From NCBI GenBank assembly GCA_963772065.1, contig CAVYVZ010000002.1, forward strand, positions 1 through 64,000: 64,000 bases of DNA, in the 5' to 3' direction. This stretch comes from CAVYVZ01 sp963772065 (lineage in GTDB: Bacteria; Acidobacteriota; Vicinamibacteria; Vicinamibacterales; UBA2999). This document shows positions 18,470-28,163 of the stretch, one piece after another. The notes beneath the pieces are model-generated. The model saw only the letters and a program-made list of their open reading frames with translations, did no database searches and was not told the origin of the DNA. A program made the position numbers and the translations under genes. Every line of letters starts with the position of its first letter. Position 1 is the stretch's first letter.

Positions 18470-18733
18470 GTGGCAAAAGAGGATCGCGGATTTGCCTCGA
18501 TGGACCGCGCCAAGCAGCGGGAGATAGCCAGCAAGGGCGGTAAGGCGGCCCATGCCAAAGGGACCGCCCACGAGTGGACCAGCGAGGAAGCGCGCGAAGC
18601 GGGACGCAAGGGCGGCATGGCCAGCCATCGTCGGCGCAAGCAGATGACCGACGGTGAAGGTGGCCCCGACGTCACCCCCGAAGGCGGTGACATCACAGGT
18701 GGTGGAGAGTCCCGCAACGAGCAGATCCAGTAG
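18470..18733 (+). CDS. KGG-repeat stress-induced protein
   Basis: 87-residue, hydrophilic, glycine- and charge-rich protein. It carries two KGG-type repeats: REIASKGGKAAHAKG, and EEAREAGRKGGMASHRRRK after the linker TAHEWTS. This is the stress-induced KGG family (YciG-like, E. coli), small cytoplasmic proteins linked to general stress and motility phenotypes; the molecular role is unknown. The start is a GTG with a perfect AGGAGG five bases upstream. The upstream sigma-54-type promoter suggests regulation outside the housekeeping sigma factor. The acidic C-terminal tail (DGEGGPDVTPEGGD) is less conserved. Confidence 0.88.
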   Translation: MAKEDRGFASMDRAKQREIASKGGKAAHAKGTAHEWTSEEAREAGRKGGMASHRRRKQMTDGEGGPDVTPEGGDITGGGESRNEQIQ

Positions 18734-18887
18734 CGCGCGCGTTTCCCTTTGAGGTTTCGGCAGCGGCGCCGGTGCACCTTTGCGCGGGCGCCGCTATTCT
18801 TTTGTACGCGCGTGCAGCCTTGCACGTGCGCGAAGCCGAGGGCTAGAATTAGAGGTTCCTGCCCCACGAAAAGTTCGCGCCTGTACC

Positions 18888-18961
18888 TGGGAGGTCGTTC
18901 AACGGTAGGACACGTGGCTCTGGACCACGTTATCGGGGTTCGAATCCCTGCCTCCCAGCCA
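18888..18961 (+). tRNA. tRNA-Gln(CTG)
   Basis: 74 nt with a perfect acceptor stem TGGGAGG/CCTCCCA, discriminator G and encoded CCA (18959-18961). The anticodon loop CTCTGGA gives CTG, and the T arm is GGGGTTCGAATCCC-like. Its last 17 bases recur at 25.19 kb, and 16-base portions of its 3' part recur at 25.29 and 28.84 kb. Confidence 0.93.
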
Positions 18962-19131
18962 TCGTTCGAATCCGCCATAGCGCTCGAATGACATTTTCGA
19001 GCGACATTCTGGCTCGTCGAGTCTAGGAAGGTGCTGGCAGCGGACGGCTGAAGATCGGTCACGTCGGATCTGGCGACTCGGAGTTCCAGTCCGGATCGAG
19101 GGATCTTCGCCCAGCATTTAGCACGTTCTGA

Positions 19132-20076
19132 CTATTTCAACGACTCACGTTGTCGGATCGCCCGCTCCAGCGCATCGTCCAGCGAGCCGCGGATGACTAG
19201 CATCTTCAGCTCGATAGTCGCGCGCTGTCCCGGTGAGAGCAACGTCTGCGGATCGACGTGCTGACACGTCAGCTCAGGATTACTCCACACGTTGCCCGCC
19301 GTGCGGGCGAAGCTCGCGATCACCCATGCTTTGTCGGTGGACACCGTGGCGATGAAGGGCATGTCAACCGCTCGGGACTTGTTGTAGTACCTGATCCCGT
19401 CGTCGCGACGCTCGATCCGCTGCGCCGGGACCGGCCAGGTGAACGAGGCGAGATAGCGAGCTGGGAGCCACTGATCCAGTGGGATCGTGAGCCGGCGTGG
19501 CGTCTCTGACGCCAGCAGGTCGAAGCCGTCAGCGTGATGGACGTAGGTGCGCTCCAGGCGCATGTCGTGGAAAATCGACGTGAGTCGTGGATCCGTCGGG
19601 GCATAGATCATGTCGTACGCCACCCGAGACTCGTTTCGCACTTCATAGCGGAAGCGCACGCCGTCGGCCTCCAGGGTGGCTCGCGCGAGCAGATGGACCC
19701 CGTCTCCGAGGTCACGCTCGTATTCGAGAGATGCACTGGAGCGCCGCCATAGCGGTCGGTCACCACGCTGTCCGGGACGGAACAGATAGAGCTGTTGGGC
19801 AGAGCCCTGGCCTTGTTTGACGCCGGTGAGGTGTTCGGGGAAGAGGATCTCGATCGACCGATCTGACGTCGGGCGGCCAGGGAGAATGACGCGGAGAACG
19901 GGCGATGTATGGTCGGTTGCCACAAGCAACCGTAATCCTGCGGCGTTCTGAATGGGCACGTGGGCGTCGGCGGAGCCGACGGTGGTTTGCGCGCGTGTGG
20001 GCGAAGGGCCGGCCCCCCACCAGATGGTCAGAATTGCCCCACAGAGGCCCGCCGCCCGACGACGTCCTGGTCGCAT
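19132..20076 (-). CDS. Secreted protein of unknown function
   Basis: 314 residues from an ATG chosen because it begins a signal peptide (MRPGRRRAAGLCGAILTIWW, cleavage after TRAQ); an in-frame GTG lies nine codons upstream. The mature part is beta-rich with no family I can name: VLRVILPGRPTSDRSIEIL, LLARATLEADGVRFRYEV, DMIYAPTDPRLTSIFHDMRL, FIATVSTDKAWVIASFA. The HADGFDLLASE and TCQHVDP stretches resemble sugar-binding folds but carry no diagnostic motif. The C-terminus ALERAIRQRESLK is helical. The gene is preceded on the same strand by an ADOP permease 46 bases away, so the two may be co-transcribed. Confidence 0.75.
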   Translation of the reverse strand: MRPGRRRAAGLCGAILTIWWGAGPSPTRAQTTVGSADAHVPIQNAAGLRLLVATDHTSPVLRVILPGRPTSDRSIEILFPEHLTGVKQGQGSAQQLYLFRPGQRGDRPLWRRSSASLEYERDLGDGVHLLARATLEADGVRFRYEVRNESRVAYDMIYAPTDPRLTSIFHDMRLERTYVHHADGFDLLASETPRRLTIPLDQWLPARYLASFTWPVPAQRIERRDDGIRYYNKSRAVDMPFIATVSTDKAWVIASFARTAGNVWSNPELTCQHVDPQTLLSPGQRATIELKMLVIRGSLDDALERAIRQRESLK

Positions 20077-20122
20077 CTTTCCCTGCTCCACGGAGGCGCT
20101 CACTATTGCTATGACTGGATGC

Positions 20123-22573
20123 CTATGACTGGCGCAACGCGATCAGAGGATCTACGGCGCTGGCGCGGCGAGCTGGCACGTAGCACGCCACGAGAGCTGC
20201 GCCAAGGAGGACAAGACCGGCGACGAGCACCACGGGTACACTCAATGCACCCGTGCCGAAGAGCATGGCTTGCATGGCGCGGCCGAGTGCATACGCTCCC
20301 ACGAGACCTAAGACCAGGCCGCCTGTCGCGAGCGTCGCGCCTTCTCGCAGGATCTGAAGTCGCACCTGGTTTTGTCCAGCACCGAGCGCCATGCGGAGCC
20401 CGATCTCCGCTGTCCGCTGCACGACCGTGAAGGCCATCACCGCATAAATGCCAAGGGTGGCCAATACCAAGGCGAGCGCCGCAAGCCCACCATACAGCAC
20501 GATGTTGAAGCCGTCGGGCGCCAGGCGCTCTCCTACGATCTGCTCCATCGTGCGGACGTCCACGAGCGGCAGCGCCGGGGCAACGGTGTTCACCGCCGCC
20601 GCAAGGCTCGATCGCAGGAGCTCGGGGCGGGTCGTCGTCCGTACGGCCACCATGGCCTGCGGCCACGGGCTCTGTGCGAATGGGACGTACATCTCTGGTG
20701 CCTTGGGCTCACCGAACTGCTCTTCATTGCTGACATCGCGGAAGACTCCCACGATATGCCACTCCACACGAGAGCCGGACCCGGTTGGGGCAACGATGTC
20801 TTCCATCGCGACACGCTGGCCCATGGAATCCCGGCCGTCCAGGAAGAGCCTCACGAATCGTTCGTTGACTACGGCGACACGTTGGGCGCTCACGCCATCA
20901 CGATCGGTCAGCGCACGGCCCTGCACCATCCGGATCTCGAAGGTCTCGAAGAATTCGGGCGTCACCATTCGGACGCCCACGCTCGGCCGTAACGAGCGCT
21001 GATCCTCGGGCTGTCCGACCACGCTGAACGCCCTGACTACGCCAAGACCCAGCAGCGGAAGACCGGAGCTCACGCTGGCCTCGGCCACGCCAGGAACGGC
21101 CTGGAGCCTCTCGAGCAGCTGCCGATAGAAGCCGTCGATTTCAGCGGCAGACGAGAAGCGCGCGTTGTTCACCGGCAACCCGAACGTCAGGATGTGATCC
21201 GTGCGGATGCCCAGGTCGACGCGCGTGCGGTTCCAGAAGCTCAGAATCATCAGGCCTGCACCAGCGAGCAAGGTGACGGCGAGCGCGAACTCGACCACGA
21301 CGAGTGCGTGACGGAGACGCCGACGTCCGTGCCCTGTCGCGCCGCGACTTGCCTGTTTCAGCGTCTCGTTGACGCTCGTTCGGGCAGCCTGCCAGGCCTG
21401 CGCCGACCCGCACAGCGCGCCGGCGAACATCGTCGCCCCGACGGCGAAGAGTAAGACCGGCAGGTTCAGTCGCGGGTCGACTGACGACGCCAGGGTATTC
21501 CGCGGCAACATCGCGAGGATGCCGTCGAGAATCCACACGCTCGTGAGCACGCCCAATGCGCCACCGACCGCGGCGAGCACCAAGGCCTCCATCATCGCCA
21601 GGCGCACGAGATGTCCGCGCGTCGCGCCGAGCGCGGCACGGATGGCGGTTTCGGGCTCGCGCGTTGCGCCGCGTGAGAGGAGCAGGTTGGCCACGTTCGC
21701 GCACGCCATCAGCACGACGAAGCTGACTGCCGCCAGCAGCGACCACAGGAGCGTACGGAGCTCCGCTCCCGCGAACGTGCGTCTCACGTCCACGATCGCC
21801 GTATCTAGCTGCACTATGCGGACTGTCCGGCCGGCGTTGGAGTCCGGGAACCGGCGCGCCAGATCAGCGGCGATGATGTCCATCTCGTGCTGCGCCTGTT
21901 CGATGGTCACGCCAGGCTTCAGCCGGCCGTCGACGATCAGAGGACGGAAGTGACGATTGGCGACCTCGTTCGGCGTCAACGAGATCGGAATCCAGATATT
22001 GGCCGGCGTACGATCCTCCCAGTTTCCCGGTGCAAGGACGCCGACGACGGTATACGGGATCGAATCCATCCGAATGTCACGCCCGATGATTTTGGGATCA
22101 GCGCCGAAGCGCTCGCGCCAGAGCCGGTTGCTCAGGAGCACGACGTACTGCTTGCCTGGCTGATCCTCATCGGCTCGGAAATCACGCCCAAGCCAGACCC
22201 CTTCGCTCAACAGGCGATATCCTCCGGGCGTGATCTGTCGGGCAACGACCCGTTCCGGCGCGTCCGGCGTAGCGAGATTGAGCGCACGGCCGGGCCAGAA
22301 CGCCTCCAGAGACTGGAACGATGTGGCGCGTTCTTTCCACTCGAGATACTCGGCCGGTGACGTTCGGCTCTGGCTGTCGCCCACCATCGGCGAGACCCTG
22401 ACAAGTTGGTCGGGGTCTGGAAATGGCAGCGGCGCGAGCAGCGTTGCATACACGATGCTGAAGATCGCGGTGTTCGGCCCGATGCCCAGGGCCAGCGCCA
22501 CGACGGCGGCAGCCGAGAGCCCCGGTGCCCCGATCAGCGCACGAACGGCGAATTTGAGGTCAGACCATAGCAT
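20123..22573 (-). CDS. ADOP family permease
   Basis: 816 residues from MLWSDLKFAVRALIGAPG, the usual ADOP start. An upstream in-frame GTG (22621) would add residues that belong to a decayed DUF1080-type gene. TM1 is AAVVALALGIGPNTAIFSIV, followed by a MacB_PCD domain. The first FtsX domain has ACANVANLLLSRGATREPET, the second anchor is ALVVVEFALAVTLLAGAGLM, and the final FtsX domain ends RRASAVDPLIALRQS. The frame is intact throughout. It lies between a secreted protein and a NarL-type two-component system that is transcribed divergently, so HK/RR control of this gene is possible but unproven. Confidence 0.88.
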   Translation of the reverse strand: MLWSDLKFAVRALIGAPGLSAAAVVALALGIGPNTAIFSIVYATLLAPLPFPDPDQLVRVSPMVGDSQSRTSPAEYLEWKERATSFQSLEAFWPGRALNLATPDAPERVVARQITPGGYRLLSEGVWLGRDFRADEDQPGKQYVVLLSNRLWRERFGADPKIIGRDIRMDSIPYTVVGVLAPGNWEDRTPANIWIPISLTPNEVANRHFRPLIVDGRLKPGVTIEQAQHEMDIIAADLARRFPDSNAGRTVRIVQLDTAIVDVRRTFAGAELRTLLWSLLAAVSFVVLMACANVANLLLSRGATREPETAIRAALGATRGHLVRLAMMEALVLAAVGGALGVLTSVWILDGILAMLPRNTLASSVDPRLNLPVLLFAVGATMFAGALCGSAQAWQAARTSVNETLKQASRGATGHGRRRLRHALVVVEFALAVTLLAGAGLMILSFWNRTRVDLGIRTDHILTFGLPVNNARFSSAAEIDGFYRQLLERLQAVPGVAEASVSSGLPLLGLGVVRAFSVVGQPEDQRSLRPSVGVRMVTPEFFETFEIRMVQGRALTDRDGVSAQRVAVVNERFVRLFLDGRDSMGQRVAMEDIVAPTGSGSRVEWHIVGVFRDVSNEEQFGEPKAPEMYVPFAQSPWPQAMVAVRTTTRPELLRSSLAAAVNTVAPALPLVDVRTMEQIVGERLAPDGFNIVLYGGLAALALVLATLGIYAVMAFTVVQRTAEIGLRMALGAGQNQVRLQILREGATLATGGLVLGLVGAYALGRAMQAMLFGTGALSVPVVLVAGLVLLGAALVACYVPARRASAVDPLIALRQS

Positions 22574-22585
22574 CGCGATACCACA

Positions 22586-22951
22586 TCTCGGCTTGACGGT
22601 CAGATTCCGGAAGTGAGCCACGGTTCCTGGTTAAGCCACAGTGCCACGCCGCCGCTCGCGCCTGCGCCCGATTTGACGTCGTTGACGATCGGCGTCGGCT
22701 GTTCGTTGCCGTGAACATGGAGCCGTGCCCGTTCGCCGTTTACCGGGATCCTGATTTCGTCCATTGTCCAGGGACGAGATCGACATGTGATTCGTACTTG
22801 CTTGGTGTCTCCTTGCGAAGGCGGAACCACGGCCAGCTAGGATGCGAGATGTCACTGCACTGAATGATTGCGACGTTCTTGATCCTCAGCGCGACCGTTC
22901 GTAGGGCGCGCACATGCTGGCGATGAGGGCGAGTCGTATGTGTTTGGTCAT
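22586..22951 (-). pseudogene. Decayed DUF1080/LamG-like secreted protein
   Basis: A signal-like start MTKHIRLALIASMCA is followed after a stop by pieces in three frames. PWFRLRKETPSKYESHVDLV and PGQWTK come first, then IRIPVNGERARLHVHGNEQ, PTPIVNDVKSG and GGVALWLNQ, then VAHFRNLTVKPR. Together they are the C-terminal portion of a DUF1080 (3-keto-disaccharide hydrolase/concanavalin-like) domain, where the usual order is LVPGxWTK, ARLYVHG, VNDLK, VALW, VAHF. The N-terminal two-thirds of the domain is missing, so this is a deletion remnant as well as frameshifted. It runs into the ADOP start. Confidence 0.7.
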
Positions 22952-23041
22952 CTTTGCTCCGATTGGATGGGCGGAGCAAAGTATTGCGAATGGCCTCGTC
23001 ACGTGAGATGTGCCAGACGTCACGAAATGGTCACGGTGACC

Positions 23042-23070
23042 TTGTTGAAGACGTCGCTCCGACGGATACT
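23042..23070 (+). promoter_or_regulatory. Promoter of the NarL-type histidine kinase gene, leaderless geometry
   Basis: TTGTTG at 23042-23047, a 17-base spacer, GATACT at 23065-23070, then six bases to the GTG at 23077. This geometry decides the start chosen for the kinase gene. Confidence 0.4.
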
Positions 23071-23076
23071 TCCAGC

Positions 23077-24231
23077 GTGACGGATCGTTCGGCCGGTTCC
23101 ACATCCGCAGGCGACGCGATCGTTGGCTACCGGGCCTTTGTCGCGGTAGTCGTCGCGGCGTACTTCACGATCATCGCGCTGACGCCGCGGCAGCCATGGA
23201 TGCCCGTGGTCTCGTGGGTGCAGCTCCTGCCGCTCAGCGCGCTGTATCTCGCGCTCGGCATCTGGGGCTTCGACTACGCCCGCAGGCGGAGCCACCTGCT
23301 CGTGTCGGTCGCGTACCTGCTCATCGAATTCGCGATCGGCATGCGCATCAACGACCTCGTCATAGCAGGAGGCCTTCCGCTGATCCTGCTGCCGCTCGCC
23401 GCACAGGCAGTGCTCCTGCTGCCGCGTGTGCTCGCGGGGGCGATGTGCCTGCTCGTGATTGCTGGCGTCAGCGGCAATTTGTCATGGTTCCCCGAGTGGC
23501 CGGACTGGCTTCGCAACATCGCCCAGGCCACGACGGCCGTCGTCTTCGTCGTCGTGTACGTCGGCGTGGCGCAGCGTGAGCGCGAGGCGCGGCAGAGGGC
23601 GGAAGCGCTGTCCGCTGAAGTCGCGCAACTCGCCACCGCGAACGAACGCAATCGGATGGCGCGTGAGATTCACGACACGCTCGGCCACTATCTCACCGTC
23701 ATTCACGTGCAGCTCGAGGCTGCGCGCGCGGTCCTCGGCACGGATGCCAATCGCGGCATGCTGGCTGTATCGCGGGCACAGACGCTGGCGAAGGACGGTC
23801 TTGCGGCCGTCCGCCAGTCCGTGAAGGCGCTGCGCGAGGATGCCAGCGTCGACGGCATCGCCGAGCAGATCGCGTCACTCGTAGATTCGGTGCGGGATGA
23901 GGGGTTCAGCGCCACCTTCAGGACGTCCGGCAGGCCGCGCCCGGTCAGCGCGGCGGTCGCGCTCGCCCTGCATCGCACCACGCTCGAGGCGCTCACAAAC
24001 GTGCGGAAGCACGCGGAGGCCACGAACGTGGAGATCGAGCTCGCATTTCTGGAGCGGGGGCAGGTGCGCTTGTGGGTCCGAGACGATGGGAAGGGCGCGA
24101 CGGATGGCACGATGGGAACGGGCTTTGGGCTGACGGGAATTCGCGAGCGAGCAGAGCAGTTGAACGGCAGCGCGAACTATCGAACCGCGCCCCGTGAAGG
24201 CTTCACGTTGAGTGTCGAGCTGCCTGCATGA
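23077..24231 (+). CDS. Sensor histidine kinase, NarL/DesK type (HisKA_3)
   Basis: 384 residues from GTG 23077; longer in-frame starts back to 22954 exist. Five to six membrane helices (AFVAVVVAAYFTIIAL, VQLLPLSALYLALGIW, LLVSVAYLLIEFAIGM, LPLILLPLAAQAVLLL, AVVFVVVYVGVA) precede a coiled linker. The HisKA_3 phosphoacceptor is ERNRMAREIHDTLGHYLTVI. The HATPase has N-box TLEALTNVRKHA, DDGKGA and GFGLTGIRERAEQL. It phosphorylates the response regulator whose ATG overlaps its stop (ATGA). There is no extracellular sensor domain, so the signal is probably membrane-borne. Confidence 0.85.
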   Translation: MTDRSAGSTSAGDAIVGYRAFVAVVVAAYFTIIALTPRQPWMPVVSWVQLLPLSALYLALGIWGFDYARRRSHLLVSVAYLLIEFAIGMRINDLVIAGGLPLILLPLAAQAVLLLPRVLAGAMCLLVIAGVSGNLSWFPEWPDWLRNIAQATTAVVFVVVYVGVAQREREARQRAEALSAEVAQLATANERNRMAREIHDTLGHYLTVIHVQLEAARAVLGTDANRGMLAVSRAQTLAKDGLAAVRQSVKALREDASVDGIAEQIASLVDSVRDEGFSATFRTSGRPRPVSAAVALALHRTTLEALTNVRKHAEATNVEIELAFLERGQVRLWVRDDGKGATDGTMGTGFGLTGIRERAEQLNGSANYRTAPREGFTLSVELPA

Positions 24232-24882
24232 CGACGCATCGTCATCGCGGACGATCAGGCGCTGTTTCGAGAGGGCCTTCGCACCCTTCTGTCGACGCGG
24301 CCCGATATGGACGTGGTCGGCGAAGCCAGCCAACGGCGACGAAGCCGTCGCCCTCGTGGAGAAGCTGCGGCCGGCCGTCGTGCTGATGGATCTGCGAATG
24401 CCCCGAAGCATCGACGGCATCCAGGCGACCGCGCGCATTCGCGAGCGCTGGCCCGAGATTCCGGTGCTGGTCCTCACGACGTTCGATGACGATGCGAATC
24501 TGTTTGGGGCGCTGAAGGCCGGAGCCGCGGGATATCTATTGAAGGACGTGTCCTCGGAGACACTCATCTCGGCCATTCAGGCCGCGACGCGGGGCGAATC
24601 ATTCCTGCAGAGCACCGTCACCGGGCGCGTCGTGGCCGCCTTCGCGCGGTTGATGGAATCGGGCGGCCCGAAGGCCGAAGCGTTGGTGCTGCCACTCTCG
24701 GCCGCGGGAGCGCGAAATCTGTGTCGCTGCTCGGGAGCGGCGCGTCGAACAAGGAGATTGCGGATCGGCTCTGCCTTGCCGAGGGCACCGTCAAGAACCA
24801 CGTCACGAACATCCTCACCAAGCTCGACGTGCGGGACCGCACACAGGCGGCCATCCGCGCCCGTCAGCTTGGCATTGCTTAA
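24228..24882 (+). pseudogene. Frameshifted NarL/LuxR-type response regulator
   Basis: Receiver plus GerE helix-turn-helix, about 217 residues when three frame changes are repaired. The pieces are IVIADDQALFREGLRTLL (break just after the start), then NGDEAVALVEKLRPAVVLMD with phosphoacceptor D in VLMDLRMP (break near 24333, an extra C), and VLVLTTFDDDANLFGALKAG, AAGYLLKDVS. After a break near 24700 comes the HTH region LLGSGASNKEIADRLCLAEG, TVKNHVTNILTKLDVRDRTQ. All functional residues are present, so indel errors are likely. It is translationally coupled to the kinase; the target may be the divergent ADOP gene. Confidence 0.85.
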
Positions 24883-25187
24883 CCCGGATTTGGCGGGCTT
24901 GGGGTTCCCTCGCTTCGCTTCTATGAAGCGGCTGAGCGCCTGCATTAGTAGATCGCGATAAAAGCCGTACGGTTTAGAAAAGGGCTTCGACGCACGATTC
25001 GACAAGGCATCTCGGAAGACACTCGCAGCGAGTGACATTCTGAGTGACATCGCGCTGGCAAAATCCGCAAACGATGGCAAACCGAAGAAGGCCGATGAAG
25101 GGCCGCGCTTAGCGAACTGGCAGAATCTGAAAGACTTGGCAAAAAATAGCGAACGCCCGCAAGCGAGCGAAAAACACATCGTGAGAC

Positions 25188-25204
25188 TCCCTGCCTCCCA
25201 GCCA
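25188..25204 (+). repeat. tRNA-Gln 3'-end copy (possible attachment site)
   Basis: TCCCTGCCTCCCAGCCA is identical to the last 17 bases of tRNA-Gln (18945-18961), including CCA. With two upstream bases it forms a 19-base identity with the copy at 28.84 kb. Confidence 0.6.
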
Positions 25205-25289
25205 GCCTCGCTCACTCGCGCTCGCTCGTCGGCTGGTCGGCACGCCTTCAGGCGGCGCGCACCGCGCATTCGCGCGGTGCGACGCGGCA

Positions 25290-25305
25290 CGAATCCCTGC
25301 CTCCC
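25290..25305 (+). repeat. Second tRNA-Gln 3'-part fragment
   Basis: CGAATCCCTGCCTCCC is identical to tRNA-Gln 18941-18956 and then diverges to TCACC. The first 14 bases also match tRNA-Ser(GCT), so the parent tRNA is ambiguous. Confidence 0.4.
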
Positions 25306-25597
25306 TCACCTTCTCGCCGGATTCTGAGCGGCGAGTGCGGCGACGTCACCTTGTGTGCGCCAAGACCGCAACAACCACGGTCCACAGAAAACGACCGGAC
25401 ACATTCTGCGTATGGTGCTCCAACGGCCTCGCTCCGTCAGGAGCCAGGCGACAGACGCTCTCACTTACCCGCTCGACAGACCGGCACCGATGGGGGCGAT
25501 GATTTCGTAAGGGCCCAGTCGTGATCAATAGTGACCGGCATGAGCTCGGTGAGTCTACTGCAAGAAGGGCCGCCATCCGCCCGCCGATCGCTGGAGA

Positions 25598-28097
25598 TCA
25601 GCCGTCGCGCAGCGCGACGTTCGGATCCACACGGCTCGCCCGCCGCGCCGGGAAGAACGACGCCACGATGGCAACGGCGAGCAGGAGCGCCGGCACGCCC
25701 GCGAACGTGATCGGATCGGTGGCGCTCACGCCCACGAGGAACGAGCTCACGACGCGGGTCAGGGCGGCGGCGCCGGCGAGGCCCAGCCCGATACCGGCGA
25801 GTGCCACGACCAGGCCCTGTCCGAGAATCAGCCGCACGACATCGCGCTCGGTCGCACCGAAGGCGACACGCGCGCCGATCTCACGCGTCCGCTGCTTCGC
25901 CGAATACGAGATCACGCCGTAGAGGCCGAGCGACGCTAGGCCCAGCGCCAGGGCGGCGAACGCGCCGATGAGCGCCAGCAGGAACCGCGTCTGCGACATG
26001 GCGTTCGAGACGTACGACGCGAGCGTTGACAGTTCGGCGATCGGCACGTCCGGGTCCATCGCCGCCGCTTCGGCGCGGATGCGCCCGATCAGGGCTGCGG
26101 GATCCGCAGCCGTGCGCACTACGTACGTCAGGGGCAGAAACGAAAAGAAGACGTACGGGACGTAGACCGTCTCGCGACCCTCTGCGGCGAGCGACGCCGA
26201 GTGCACGTTGTCGACGATGCCGACGATCCGTACTGGGAGTCGTTCGAGCGAAAACGTCTTCTCGTTGAAGTGATCGACGAGTAGCGCGGCGCCGAGGGGA
26301 TCCTCCTCGCCGAAGACGCGCTTCGCGAGCTTCCGATCGATGATTGCCACATCGAGGGCTTCCTCCCGGTTGTCCAGACGCTCGAAGGTGCGGCCGGACA
26401 GTAGCCTTATCCCCATCGCCTCGAAGTATCCGGGCAGCACGGCCTTGTAGTCGGCCTTGTTGGCCCGATACGCCTCGTCCGAGCCGCCGACGCGGCCGTA
26501 CCGATCCGACCGAGTACCGCTCGCCACCCGCGAGCGGCAGCGGCGTGACGCCGCCCACCCGCTCGACCCCCGGGATGGCCCGGAGCCGATCGGCCAGCTC
26601 GTTGGCGAAGTTCGCCCGCTTGGTCGACGTGAGGTACTTGAGGAACTGCAGGGGTGCATTGAACGTGACGACGTTCCGGGCGTCGAACCCCGGGTCGACG
26701 CGCTGGATCTGGACGAAGCTGCGGACCATCAACCCGGCGCCGATCAGGAGCACGAGCGACAGCGCGACCTCCAGCACGACGAATGCGCTGCGCAGCTTGT
26801 TGCCGCGCAGGCCGCCCGTGTCGCTTCCCCGGTCGCGCAGTGCGTCCGCCAGGTTGCCAGCGACCGCTCGGAGCGCCGGCGCGAGCCCGAACAGGATCGC
26901 GGCAACGCACGCAGCCCCCGCGGTGTACAGGAGCGCGGCGAGGTCGATGGCCGCATCTTCGATACGTGGCAAGTTGCCGGGACTCAAGGCCGTGATGAGC
27001 TTGATGCCCTGCCACGCCAGGAGCACGCCGAGCACAGCGCCCGCCCACGAGAGCACGGCGCTCTCGACCAGCATCTGCGCGATGATCCGCCCACGGCCGC
27101 TCCCGACCGCCGCGCGCACCGCGATCTCGCGTCCACGCTCGGTCGCCCTGACCAGCAGCAGGTTCGCGATGTTGGCGCACGCGATCAGCAGCACGAACCC
27201 GACGGCTCCAAGGAGGGCGAGCAGGGCGGGCCGGGCGTGGCTCACGACATCACGGTGCATCCCGTTCACCCTGATCTGCAGGTTCTGGGTCTTGTGGAAC
27301 TGGTGGACCTCGCGCAGCCGCGCGGCGACCGCGTCCATCTCGTGCTGCGCTTGCTCCAGCGTGACGCCGTCACGCAGCCGCGTGACCACCGTCAGCCAGG
27401 GCGCATCACGCGCGAAGTCGGAGATGTTGATGGGCAGCACGCCCCAAGCATCGACGTTCGTCGGCATCCCGGCATCCGCCGGCAGATAGATCCGGAACGT
27501 CGGCGGGAGAATGCCCACCACGACCGAGCCCCAACCATCCATTTGGATCGTGCGGCCGATCACATTCGGATCGCCGGCGAATCGCCGCTGCCACAGCCCG
27601 TAGGTCAGCATCACCTTGCCCGGCGGCAGGTCGGGATTGGGGTTCGCGAACTGCTTCGGGTCGATCCTGATCGCGTCATCCTTTCTGAAGGTCCGACCGA
27701 GGTGTGGCCGGACGCCGAGGAGCTCGAACAGGTTCCACGTCGTGTAGCCGTTCACGATGCGCTCGGCCTGGCCGGTGCCGGTCAGCGTGCCGGGGATCGC
27801 CACCGCCCCGGCGAAGCCCTCGAACCGCGTGGTCTGGGTCTGGTAGTCCCCGAAATCGGGTCCGGATACGAGCGAGCGCTCTACATTGGTCGCCTGCAGG
27901 CGCGTCCACACGAGCGCCAGTTCCTCGGGATGATCGTACGGCAGCGCACGAAGCAGAACAGCGTTCGCCACGCTGAACAACGCCACGTTGCTGCCGATGC
28001 CGACCGCCAGGGTGAGGACGATCACCGCCGTGAACAGCGGCCTTCGGGCGAAAGAGCGAATCGCGTACTTGAAGTCGCGGATGACGTCGCCGACCAT
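25598..28097 (-). pseudogene. ADOP family permease with one frame change
   Basis: About 833 codons. Frame one (28097 to about 26510) has MVGDVIRDFKYAIRSFARRP, TM1 VIVLTLAVGIGSNVALFSV, MacB_PCD, the first FtsX domain with CANIANLLLVRATERGREIA and the second anchor AFVVLEVALSLVLLIGAGLM. After a one-base change near 26510 a second frame continues with GSDEAYRANKADYKAVLPGY, the second periplasmic domain and the last FtsX domain (GVISYSAKQRTREIGARVAF). It ends RRASRVDPNVALRDG. Both halves are full length, so a sequence error is more likely than true loss. It lies inside the interval bounded by tRNA-Gln 3' copies. Confidence 0.85.
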
Positions 28098-28163
28098 GAT
28101 TATGGTTGTGCCTTCCTGCAGGAGCGCGGCAGTTTCGGAACGAAACTGAAGCCCGGCATTTGG

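Larger units (their letters stand above)
24883..25597. other. 715-bp gap with open-frame remnant and tRNA-Gln 3' fragments
   Basis: No convincing complete gene. On the plus strand a frame without a start codon is open from 24962 to 25327. It has A-rich codon use unlike its neighbours (KPYGLEKGFDARFDKASRK, then ANWQNLKDLAKNSERPQ) and runs straight into a tRNA-Gln 3' copy. That arrangement is typical of integrase genes abutting a tRNA attachment site, but no recombinase motif is visible. A 9-bp perfect hairpin (arms GCACCGCGC/GCGCGGTGC, loop ATTC) lies at 25259-25280. The rest, 25328-25597, shows nothing I can name. Confidence 0.4.

Noticed and set aside
18749..18991. 80-codon frame overlapping tRNA-Gln
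   Set aside because: It spans the whole tRNA and has no supporting motif.
25259..25280. Hairpin as an intrinsic terminator
   Set aside because: The stem is perfect but no T-run follows and no transcript clearly ends there; it may belong to the tRNA-associated remnant.
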